From contig JAEXPQ010000209.1 in assembly GCA_023446735.1 (NCBI GenBank), positions 1-21,003 of the forward strand: a stretch of DNA of 21,003 bases, read 5' to 3'. How positions within the stretch are numbered: the first letter of the stretch is position 1; the number at the start of each line of letters is the position of its first letter. Below the pieces are notes generated by a model that ran no database searches, was not told where the DNA came from, and worked only from the letters and a program-made list of their open reading frames with translations. This stretch comes from Verrucomicrobiota bacterium (GTDB taxonomy: Bacteria > Verrucomicrobiota > Verrucomicrobiia > Opitutales > Opitutaceae). A program made the position numbers and the translations under genes. Below, piece by piece: positions 14,601-21,003 of the stretch.

Positions 14601-14623
14601 CGGACCGGCGCGCGGCCGGTCCG
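14601..14623. terminator. GC-rich hairpin between convergent HDOD and M48 genes
   Basis: A perfect 9-bp stem (CGGACCGGC 14601-14609 with GCCGGTCCG 14615-14623) and a 5-base loop. It is followed at once by another 7-bp hairpin (GAGCCGC 14624-14630, GCGGCTC 14634-14640) whose loop is the protease stop codon. There is no T-tract. It is the only structure in the 69-base gap available to separate the two transcripts. Confidence 0.5.
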
Positions 14624-14630
14624 GAGCCGC

Positions 14631-15413
14631 TCAGCGGCTCGCCTCGTAGACCGGCACCATCTCCGGCAACCAGCGTTCGAGCCGGGCGATACGCGTCGCG
14701 TCGGTCGGATGGGTCGAAAGCCACTCGGGCATCCGCGGACCGGACTGCTCGCGCGCCGCCATCTTGCGCCAGAAGCGAACCGCCGCCGCGGGATCGTAGC
14801 CGGCGCGGGCCATGTAGAGCAGCCCGATACGATCCGCCTCACTCTCATGGTCGCGCGAATACTTCAGCACGGTGCCGGTCGCCGCGAGCCCGTAGGCCAC
14901 GCGGATGGCGTCGCGGTGTTTCGCGTCCTCGGTCGCCACCGCCACCCCGGCGCCGAGCAGTGCCACCCCGAGCTGCTGCGACGCGCGCTCGGCCCCGTGC
15001 CGGGCGCTCACGTGCGCGATCTCGTGGCCGATCACCGCCGCCAGTTCGTCGTCGCTGTCCGCGAAATCCAGCAGACCGGTGTAGACGCCGACCTTGCCGC
15101 CGGGCAACGCGAACGCGTTCACCTGCGCGGACTCGAACACGACGAACTCCCAGTCGGCGTTGGGCAGGTCGCGGCCCACCGCCGGGGCGATGCGCGCCCC
15201 GATCCGGCGTACCCGCGCATTCGCGCCCGGATCGCGGCTGGTCGGCTGCTGGCTCTTGAGCTCCGCGAAGGCCGAAAGCCCCATCTTCGCTTCCTGCGCG
15301 GCATCGAGCAACATGAGCTGCCGGCGGCCCGTCTCCGGCACCGTCGCACAGCCCGAGAACAACGCCAGCGCCAGGGCACCGGCCGACACGAACGATCGCA
15401 CACCGGAGTTCAT
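14631..15413 (-). CDS. M48-family zinc metalloprotease lipoprotein (LoiP/BepA-like)
   Basis: A 260-residue envelope protease. The N-terminus is a lipoprotein signal with lipobox LFSGC, so C22 should be lipidated and the protein anchored in a membrane facing the periplasm. The zinc site is GHEIAH (H130, E131, H134), followed by HESEAD (189-194), which supplies the third ligand. RxxHPTDATRIARL-like residues (STHPTDATRI) near the end are characteristic of the periplasmic M48C group, which includes LoiP and BepA. These act in quality control of outer-membrane proteins. There are no tetratricopeptide repeats, so it is closer to LoiP than to BepA. The ATG at 15413 gives a typical 22-residue signal; an ATG 12 bases upstream (15425) is possible. 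It is convergent with the HDOD gene and divergent from the BamE-like gene. Confidence 0.92.
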   Translation of the reverse strand: MNSGVRSFVSAGALALALFSGCATVPETGRRQLMLLDAAQEAKMGLSAFAELKSQQPTSRDPGANARVRRIGARIAPAVGRDLPNADWEFVVFESAQVNAFALPGGKVGVYTGLLDFADSDDELAAVIGHEIAHVSARHGAERASQQLGVALLGAGVAVATEDAKHRDAIRVAYGLAATGTVLKYSRDHESEADRIGLLYMARAGYDPAAAVRFWRKMAAREQSGPRMPEWLSTHPTDATRIARLERWLPEMVPVYEASR

Positions 15414-15490
15414 GGGCGGAACCATGCCGACTGCGGGCGTTTTCGCCACACCGCCGCCGCCTTTGCCTCTTGAGGCCCCCAAGCGGGCAC

Positions 15491-15496
15491 TGTAAT
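15491..15496 (+). promoter_or_regulatory. -10-like element before the BamE-like gene
   Basis: TGTAAT matches TATAAT at five of six positions and ends nine bases before the ATG, implying a leader of only two or three bases. The best upstream partner is TTGAGG (15470-15475), but the spacing is only 15 bases, so the assignment is weak. Confidence 0.3.
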
Positions 15497-15505
15497 TGCC
15501 GCTCC

Positions 15506-16396
15506 ATGAAGCCCGTCCCGCTGTTGTTCCTCGTGTGCGCAACCGTCGCTCGCCTGCTCGGTGTGACAATCGGCGACACCCGGGAGGAGGTCGTCGCCGA
15601 GCTCGGCGAACCCTCGAGTCGCATCGTCGGTGGCGGCCACGAAACCCTCCAGTACCCGGGCGTTGGTCGCGTCGTCCTGATGGAGGGTACCGTGACGGCC
15701 ATCGACCGCTCGGACGCGCGCCCCTCCGCCGCCCCTGCGACTCAACCTGCGCCACCTCCGTCCGAGGTCGCACAGCGCGCCTCGGCTCCAGCCACGACCG
15801 GGAACCGTCGGGAGCCGCCGCGCCGCAACCTCGGTGCCGACTCCTCGACCGCCCCCCATATCGTCCAGATGCAGCGGGGCGACCCGGTGAAGCTGAAACA
15901 CACCAACGCTTGGGATGCGGCGGCCGACGCGCGGCGGGCGGACCTGGAACTCCGGATGGAGCCGATCGACTTCCTACCCCTCGATGTCATCCCCGGGAAA
16001 CTCGTGCTGCTGGTGGGGCTCTCCTACGGAGTCGCCTACCTCCTGTTCGCCGCCCTGACCCTCCCGATCGCCTTCAAGTTGCTCGATGTGATGGCCCCGC
16101 CCGAACGCGCGCTGCCGGTGGCCGCGCTGCATGCCGCGGTCTTCGCTGTCGCGTTCTCGCTCATGCTCTATTTCAGCGGCGCCGCCATCGACAAGTCGCC
16201 AGTTCGCGACTACCTCTTCTACTCCATCGCCATCACGGTTCCGACGCTGGTATGCGCGATCAACCGGACCAGCGAGGTGCCGGACTGGTCCGGGGCGGTT
16301 CGCACGGCGTTGGCGGCGAGCGCCTGCATCGCCGGTTTGCTGTACGGCGTCAGCACGCTCCTGCCGGCCGCCCACATCGCGGCGTGGATCGGCTGA
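15506..16396 (+). CDS. Membrane protein with BamE/SmpA-like N-terminal domain, function unknown
   Basis: A 296-residue envelope protein. Residues 1-20 form a signal peptide or N-terminal anchor. Residues about 20-68 (GVTIGDTREEVVAELGEPSS, then LQYPGVGRVVLMEGTVTAID) resemble the short alpha-beta repeat of the SmpA/BamE (OmlA) fold. In BamE this fold is part of the outer-membrane assembly complex, but here it is followed by other material. A Pro/Ala-rich linker (about 69-110) precedes four predicted membrane helices at about 164-190, 203-225, 236-254 and 263-290. This combination does not correspond to a family I know. The ATG at 15506 is the only one giving the hydrophobic N-terminus. The gene is divergent from the M48 protease, so the two may share control. 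Confidence 0.75.
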   Translation: MKPVPLLFLVCATVARLLGVTIGDTREEVVAELGEPSSRIVGGGHETLQYPGVGRVVLMEGTVTAIDRSDARPSAAPATQPAPPPSEVAQRASAPATTGNRREPPRRNLGADSSTAPHIVQMQRGDPVKLKHTNAWDAAADARRADLELRMEPIDFLPLDVIPGKLVLLVGLSYGVAYLLFAALTLPIAFKLLDVMAPPERALPVAALHAAVFAVAFSLMLYFSGAAIDKSPVRDYLFYSIAITVPTLVCAINRTSEVPDWSGAVRTALAASACIAGLLYGVSTLLPAAHIAAWIG

Positions 16397-16476
16397 GGCG
16401 CGCGCAAAAGGCGCGGCCCCATCGCACCGCCCGGGACATCGGCTTTCGGATTCACTTCGCGCGCCGCGGGCCGATG

Positions 16477-16494
16477 TGTCGATCCTGTCGATCC
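16477..16494 (+). repeat. Tandem 9-bp direct repeat before the SpoIIAA-like gene
   Basis: TGTCGATCC occurs twice in perfect tandem (16477-16485 and 16486-16494), ending seven bases before the ATG. The first copy also overlaps the right arm of an 8-bp inverted repeat (ACATCGGC 16436-16443 with GCCGATGT 16470-16477). It may be a regulator site or a slippage product. Confidence 0.6.
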
Positions 16495-16501
16495 CACCAA
16501 C

Positions 16502-16930
16502 ATGCCGATCACCATCGAGAGCCGCGCGAACCACCTCCACGTCCACTGGAGCGGTAAGATCGTCGCGGAGGATCTCGGGCGGCTCTTCGGCGAGCTTCCC
16601 GCGGCCGCGGCACGTTGCGCCTTCCGGCCGCACATCCTGCACACCGTCGACCCGCAGGCGGAGCTGGGGCTCGATTCGCTCGAGGCGTTCACCTACTCGA
16701 AACGCCGGATCGTCACGCCCATCCCCGCGCCGGTCCGCGCGGCGTTCGTGGCCCACTCGCCCGCCGCGGTCGCGATCGCCCGCAACTTCGAGAACTTCAA
16801 CCGTAACCCCCATCTCACGCTCAAGTCGTTCCTGAACGAAGCCGACGCGCTCGCGTGGATTCTCGACCCGCCGCCGCCCGCCCAGCGCGGTCCCGATCCG
16901 CACGCGGCCTCGGAGCGAAAAGAGCCGTGA
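16502..16930 (+). CDS. SpoIIAA/STAS-like small protein
   Basis: A 142-residue soluble protein. ITIESRANHLHVHWSGKIVAEDLGRLF at the start, followed by a strand-helix pattern, RPHILHTVD and a helix around SLEAFTYSKRR, resembles the SpoIIAA-like (STAS/SEC14-related) family of small bacterial proteins. Members often lack the phosphorylatable Ser of true anti-anti-sigma factors. The last 20 residues are Pro-rich and variable. I cannot name a partner: no anti-sigma factor, kinase or phosphatase is adjacent. It starts 105 bases after the BamE-like gene and is preceded by a perfect 9-bp tandem repeat. Its stop codon lies inside the stem of the terminator of the convergent TonB-receptor gene. The coding call is firm; the family call is moderate. 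Confidence 0.75.
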   Translation: MPITIESRANHLHVHWSGKIVAEDLGRLFGELPAAAARCAFRPHILHTVDPQAELGLDSLEAFTYSKRRIVTPIPAPVRAAFVAHSPAAVAIARNFENFNRNPHLTLKSFLNEADALAWILDPPPPAQRGPDPHAASERKEP

Positions 16931-16946
16931 CCGAAGTCACGGCTCT
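16918..16946 (-). terminator. Rho-independent terminator of the TonB-receptor gene, UUCG tetraloop
   Basis: A perfect 11-bp stem (16921-16931 with 16936-16946). On the minus strand the loop reads C(TTCG)G, the exceptionally stable tetraloop, and the stem is followed by TTT. It lies 44 bases beyond the receptor stop. The stop codon of the convergent SpoIIAA-like gene (16928-16930) is embedded in the stem. Confidence 0.88.
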
Positions 16947-16990
16947 GGAGAGTGCCGCGCGCCACCGCGGCGCACGGACGCGACCGACGC

Positions 16991-19900
16991 TCAGAACTTG
17001 AACGTGTTGGTGAGCGTGAAGCTTTGGCCCTGAAGGATGCGCCACTGGGCCACGGTGCCATCGGGCTGCACGCTGATCGGCGCCAGGCGCGAGCGCTCGA
17101 GGACATTCTGGATGTTCAACTGAATGCGCCAGTCGATCTTGTCGTTGAGCTTGCGCCCGTAGCCGACCCACAGGTCGAAGTGCTGGTCGTCCCAGCCCTT
17201 GATGGGCTTGTTGACGTCCATGATCCACATCGTGTTGCCGAGCTCGTCGGCGACCTCGGTAATTCCGTAGCCGAGAATCGGCTTCGAGGACCACCGGTAG
17301 CCGCCGCCGACGTTGAAGCCCTTCAACCGACCGGAGGTGAAGGTGTAGTTCGAGATCGCCTTGAAGCTCCAGTTGCGCAGCTCGGGCTGCGCGGAACCGG
17401 TCTGCGCCGTCTGCAGCAGGTAGGCCGAGTAGATGTTCTGCATGAAGTACGCGTAGAGCGTGCTGCTGCTGGAGTAGGAACCGTTCCAGTAGCCCCAGAG
17501 CGGCAGCTGCCCGGCCGGGCCCTTGAAGAACTCGTACTGTTTCTCGATGAAATCGACGGTCGACTGCCCGAGCGCGGTCTGGACGGCGTTCACCTTCGAG
17601 ACGTTGAAGGTGAGGTCCCAGTTGTCGACCGGGCGGACCGTGGCCTCGATCTCCCAGCCCTTCGACTCGACGTCCTGGCTGATGATCGGGTACGTGCCGT
17701 TGACCTTGCCGCCGCCGGTGTTGGCGATCACCCACGGATACGGATACACGTTGGTGTTGTTGTACACGCTCGCCCAATTGCCGGAGGTGATGGCGTCGAC
17801 GTTCACGCCGAGCCCGTAGGCATCGAAGAACGACTGCGAAAAATACTTCGCAAAGTTCGCCTTCCAGTCGGCGACGGCGTCGATCTGCAGCTGGGTCGCG
17901 GCGGTGGTGCCCGAGAGCTGGGTGAACGAGCCGCCGTTGTTGGTGGGATCGGCGATGTACATGCCGGTCGCGGCCGCGCCGGCGGCGCCCCACGCGGGCA
18001 GGAGGTACAGGTAGTAGCCGTTGTTGCCGAGCGGATCGGCGGCGCCGGAGGTGGCCTGCGCGTTCTTGTCGAGTGTCTTGAAGTAAGTGACACGCAACGT
18101 GGCCTTGCCGCCGAGGGTATCGAGTCGGAAGCCGATGTCGTCCGTCTTGCCCGACTCGTTCGGAAGTTGCTGGGCGTCGAAGCCGTAGCGGACCTTCGGC
18201 GTACCGTTCTCGCCGTGGAAGTAGTGCAGGGTCAGGTCGGAATCGAGCGGGAGCTTGCCGCGCAGCGACTTCGGCAGATGCAAGGTGACGCCGGTGCTCG
18301 TCGAGGTGGTCTTCATCACCGTCTGATCGCCCGTGATGTTGTAGTTCATGCTCGCGACATGGGTATTCGGATCGAGCGGAGCGTTCGACGAGGCCAGCTT
18401 CACCTCATCACTGCGGTAACCGAACATCGGGATCACCATGTCGTCGAAGAGCCTGCCCTGGTACATGAACGCGTACGACCGCAGCTTCTGCTGGCTCTTC
18501 GTCCCGGACTGGTAGAGATCCTCGATGTTGTCCTCGGAGTTGAGGACGTTGAGCGGGATCGTGGTCCAGCCCACATAGTTGGCCGGGTTGTCGTCCTGCT
18601 GATACATGCCGGTCGGGTCGTCGGGATTGGTCCATGGGTCGGAACGGTTCACGCTGCTGGCCGCAATCCAGGTGTTGTCGAAATGGCGGATCGTGCCGCT
18701 GATCGGCTGGATGTTGGTCGAGATGCTGGAGAGATTGAGCCCCGAGGCCGAGGTTTTGGTGACCAGACTGTCGCCGAGATAGGCGACCCAGGAGATCGAA
18801 CGCTGGGAGGAGATCAGGCCCGAGGCATCGCCCATCTGATTGGCGAACGCGACATCGGTCGCATACATGCTCCAGTTGCGGGTCTCGGACTCGGTCTCGT
18901 ATTGGCCCGCCAAACCGGTGAAGGAGTGCGAGCCGAGGGCCTTGGCCAACGGCGAGCGCGGCTCGAGGAAATCGGACGCGCGCAGCTCGGTGTTGGCAAG
19001 GAGCTGGAGGTTGTCGTGCACGTAGCGCGTGCTGCCGTTGGACGAGCCGAAATCGCTCGCGATGAACGGGCGGCCCACGTTCTCGTTGGCGTCCGCTCCG
19101 CTCATGGTCGACGGATACACGATGTTGTAGGCGTTCAAATCGACCGAGATGTACGGCTGCATGTAGCCCGAAAGCAGGCCCTCGTTACCGAAGTCGAACT
19201 CCTGGTGGTCGTAGACACCCTGAAACGAGAGGCGCCCGTCAAAGAACGACTGATCGACCGAGAGGTTGAAGGTCTTCCAGTTCTGCCACTCGCGCTTGGT
19301 CTCGCCGTCGATCAGGTTGTTGTAGAAATCGAAGATCGAGGCGTCGGTCAGCGACTGGTTGCCGTAGACCACGGTGCCCGCAGCGGCGCCGGGATACTGG
19401 CTGCTGTCCACGCTGTTCACCGCCTTGGCGTAGTTCGAGAAACCGGTGATGTAGAGCGGAACGGTCTGCGGCAGGCTCGCGAGCGAGCCGGTGGGCAGGG
19501 TGTTGGTGCCGCTGCTGTTACCGCCGTTGAGGGTGGTCATCGCGTTGAGGACCTGGCCGGTGGTGCCGTCGTACCAGATGGCCGCGCTCGGGCCGGGCCA
19601 GATGTAGTGGATGTCCTGGCCGTTCACCCACGACGACAGACCCGGATAGTTGCCGATGCCGCTCACCTGCGTGCCGGCGACGGAGAACGGATCGTAGCCC
19701 GTCTTGTTCACGCCGTCGGTGAAGTAGCCGGTGATGAAGTCCAGCGGCGGCAATTCGCGCGGATTGTTGGAGCGCACGCGGCCGTACTCGGCGTTGACCT
19801 TGACCGAGGTGTGCGCCGAGCCGGCGTTAAGGAACTTCGGGTCGTAACGCACCGCCGCATAGGCGCGCTGCGAGTGGTTGAAGGCCGGCTTCTGCCGGTA

Positions 19901-20638
19901 CTTGGTGTCGTCTTCGAGCAGGTCGAGGCGGATCGCCAACTCGTCCTTGAGGAGGACCTTGTTGTAGTCGAGAGACGCTCGACTGCTACCGTAGCTGCCA
20001 TAACGGAACTCCAGCGAGCCCTTGTCGGCGAAAGCAGCCTCGTTGGTCGAATAGTTCTGGATGCCGGAGGGGCTGCCGACGCCGAACAGGAACGAGTTCG
20101 GGCCGCGCGAGATGTCGACGCGGTCGATGTTGAACGAGTCCCACGGGATCTCGCTGAGGAAGTAGTTCCGCGTGTTGTCCATCGGCGTGAGGCCGCGGGC
20201 GCGGTTGACGGCGTTGGGATTCGCGAGGCGCCCGGCCTCGGCGTTGCCCTGCACGCCGGTGCCGCGGGAGGTGACGCCGGAGAAATTGCCGTTCAGACCG
20301 GCGACTTCCGTGTTGGTGGTGTAGACGAGCAACCGCTGGGCGTTGGTGATGCCGGTGTCCTCGAGAAGCTTCTTCGAGACGACCGAGATCGACGACGCCA
20401 CGTCGCTCATCTCCGTGCGCACGCGCGTGCCGCCCAGCGTATCCTTGACCTGGTAACCGTCCTTCGTGTCGCTCGAGCCGACCACGAAGGGCGACAACAC
20501 GACAATGTCCTCGTCCTTGGCGGCGGCCGCCTCGCTCGCCGCGAGGGGCGCGCCCGGGGCGCCTTGGGCCAGAGCCCGAGGGAGGGCCAGGAGCGACAAG
20601 GCGGCGCAGAGACCGGCCGTTTTGTTTCTACGATTCAT
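16991..20638 (-). CDS. TonB-dependent outer-membrane receptor
   Basis: A 1215-residue outer-membrane beta-barrel receptor for energised uptake of a scarce or large ligand. A signal peptide (MNRRNKTAGLCAALSLLALPRALA, cleavage after A24) precedes an Ala/Glu-rich stretch and DEDIVVLSPFVV (43-53), the motif found near the N-terminus of Verrucomicrobial TonB receptors in place of a classical TonB box. A plug domain follows (about 60-190, GGTRVRTEMSDVASSISVVSKKLLEDTG and VDISRGPNSFLFG), then a long barrel rich in Asn, Ser, Tyr and Gly. It ends in FTLTNTFKF with the C-terminal Phe needed for barrel assembly. It is larger than siderophore receptors (about 700-800), consistent with extended outer loops or a bulky substrate; the ligand is unknown. 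No SusD-like, ExbB or TonB gene is adjacent. The ATG at 20638 is chosen for the signal; an ATG two codons upstream (20644) is equally possible. Confidence 0.93.
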   Translation of the reverse strand: MNRRNKTAGLCAALSLLALPRALAQGAPGAPLAASEAAAAKDEDIVVLSPFVVGSSDTKDGYQVKDTLGGTRVRTEMSDVASSISVVSKKLLEDTGITNAQRLLVYTTNTEVAGLNGNFSGVTSRGTGVQGNAEAGRLANPNAVNRARGLTPMDNTRNYFLSEIPWDSFNIDRVDISRGPNSFLFGVGSPSGIQNYSTNEAAFADKGSLEFRYGSYGSSRASLDYNKVLLKDELAIRLDLLEDDTKYRQKPAFNHSQRAYAAVRYDPKFLNAGSAHTSVKVNAEYGRVRSNNPRELPPLDFITGYFTDGVNKTGYDPFSVAGTQVSGIGNYPGLSSWVNGQDIHYIWPGPSAAIWYDGTTGQVLNAMTTLNGGNSSGTNTLPTGSLASLPQTVPLYITGFSNYAKAVNSVDSSQYPGAAAGTVVYGNQSLTDASIFDFYNNLIDGETKREWQNWKTFNLSVDQSFFDGRLSFQGVYDHQEFDFGNEGLLSGYMQPYISVDLNAYNIVYPSTMSGADANENVGRPFIASDFGSSNGSTRYVHDNLQLLANTELRASDFLEPRSPLAKALGSHSFTGLAGQYETESETRNWSMYATDVAFANQMGDASGLISSQRSISWVAYLGDSLVTKTSASGLNLSSISTNIQPISGTIRHFDNTWIAASSVNRSDPWTNPDDPTGMYQQDDNPANYVGWTTIPLNVLNSEDNIEDLYQSGTKSQQKLRSYAFMYQGRLFDDMVIPMFGYRSDEVKLASSNAPLDPNTHVASMNYNITGDQTVMKTTSTSTGVTLHLPKSLRGKLPLDSDLTLHYFHGENGTPKVRYGFDAQQLPNESGKTDDIGFRLDTLGGKATLRVTYFKTLDKNAQATSGAADPLGNNGYYLYLLPAWGAAGAAATGMYIADPTNNGGSFTQLSGTTAATQLQIDAVADWKANFAKYFSQSFFDAYGLGVNVDAITSGNWASVYNNTNVYPYPWVIANTGGGKVNGTYPIISQDVESKGWEIEATVRPVDNWDLTFNVSKVNAVQTALGQSTVDFIEKQYEFFKGPAGQLPLWGYWNGSYSSSSTLYAYFMQNIYSAYLLQTAQTGSAQPELRNWSFKAISNYTFTSGRLKGFNVGGGYRWSSKPILGYGITEVADELGNTMWIMDVNKPIKGWDDQHFDLWVGYGRKLNDKIDWRIQLNIQNVLERSRLAPISVQPDGTVAQWRILQGQSFTLTNTFKF

Positions 20639-21003
20639 ATGCATGTTCGTTGCTGATGTTTTTTTGGGGGAACCTCGCGTCGGGGAAGACACGGGGTGCG
20701 CTGGCCGCGCGCGGCTCCGGAGCCGGCCGCGGTGGCCGGTCCGAAAAGGGGCCTCCCGCGTCGCGAGCGCCGGCAGCGGCGGAGGTTGGAAGGAGGATCG
20801 CATCGTGGGGCGCCACGGCGGTCCGCCTGTAGCGAACACCATACTACCGCGCGTCCTTCCGCTCCGGGTAGTGATTCATTTTCGCCGCTTGTGAAATCCG
20901 TTGTCACCCGGCGCCGTCCGCCGCCCGCACCGGCCCGCGGTTTCAGGCGACCCGCCGGGCCGAGATCGCGCTTTCCGGTGGCGGCGTGCGGCCCCCCCGC
21001 CGC
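20639..21003 (-). other. Upstream region of the TonB-receptor gene
   Basis: No gene is supported in these 365 bases. On the minus strand, a TAGTAT element (20846-20841) and a TTCACA element (20895-20890) are possible promoter parts, but their spacing does not fit together well. The likely leader is about 190 bases. It holds a 14-bp perfect palindrome (20712-20725) and an overlapping 6-bp hairpin (CCGGCC 20723-20728, GGCCGG 20734-20739). A run of seven A follows on the minus strand (20665-20659), about 15 bases before the start codon. No known riboswitch consensus was recognised. Confidence 0.4.

Noticed and set aside
16952..20656. 1234-codon open frame on the + strand opposite the TonB receptor
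   Set aside because: It is a composition shadow of a GC-rich gene: rich in Val, Arg, Gly, Asp and His with no domain signature. The minus-strand frame has a signal peptide, plug and barrel.
20645..20840. Riboswitch in the TonB-receptor leader
   Set aside because: Cobalamin control of TonB receptors is common, but no B12-box-like consensus was found; the hairpins seen are simple GC-rich palindromes.
20639..20842. 68-residue N-terminal extension of the TonB receptor
   Set aside because: It would bury the signal peptide inside the protein; translation from 20638 or 20644 gives a proper export signal.
1..21003. CRISPR array, prophage, insertion sequence, tRNA or rRNA
   Set aside because: No regularly spaced repeats, transposase or integrase motifs, or RNA-gene landmarks were seen on either strand.

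Overview
The window is high-GC bacterial chromosome. It most resembles an Opitutaceae-type member of the Verrucomicrobiota. The clues are a very large TonB-dependent receptor with a VVLSPF motif in place of a classical TonB box, a PEP-CTERM surface protein, the long three-domain form of IspG, zinc-free L31/L36 ribosomal proteins, and a complete lack of Shine-Dalgarno sequences. The taxonomic call is inference from protein character; there is no rRNA gene here to confirm it.

Layout. A strong terminator (11-50) closes an upstream gene outside the window. On the + strand follow a receiver-domain response regulator with a possible CheX-like output domain, then ispG (isoprenoid synthesis). A 516-base gap with a near-consensus DnaA box and a candidate promoter leads into dnaA (replication initiator). 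dnaA and the minus-strand pair rpmJ-rpmE converge on two back-to-back terminators. The next + strand block holds a PEP-CTERM protein, a NIF3-family protein, aroQ (type II dehydroquinase), a NusG paralogue and a YciA-like acyl-CoA thioesterase. On the minus strand lie an orphan gspF and a CrtI/CRTISO-like FAD oxidoreductase. Divergent from them is a + strand HDOD protein with a degenerate receiver. Then come a minus-strand M48 metalloprotease lipoprotein, two + strand genes (a BamE-like membrane protein and a SpoIIAA/STAS-like protein) and finally a 1215-residue TonB-dependent receptor on the minus strand.

How the genes relate. Most are single-gene units or short pairs; only rpmJ-rpmE and NIF3-aroQ-nusG-like look operon-like. 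Envelope functions recur (GspF, PEP-CTERM, M48 lipoprotein, TonB receptor, membrane protein), as do signalling proteins (two receiver proteins, HDOD, SpoIIAA-like). I see no phage, insertion sequence, CRISPR, tRNA or rRNA, and no multi-gene defence or biosynthetic cluster.

The most unusual signals are not protein systems. (i) No start is preceded by a Shine-Dalgarno sequence, and C sits just before most start codons. (ii) Three + strand genes have promoter-like elements ending exactly 6 bases before ATG, as expected for leaderless mRNAs. (iii) Long nested palindromes lie at 7140-7221 and 9268-9323. (iv) GC-rich hairpins without a T-tract fill two convergent gene junctions.
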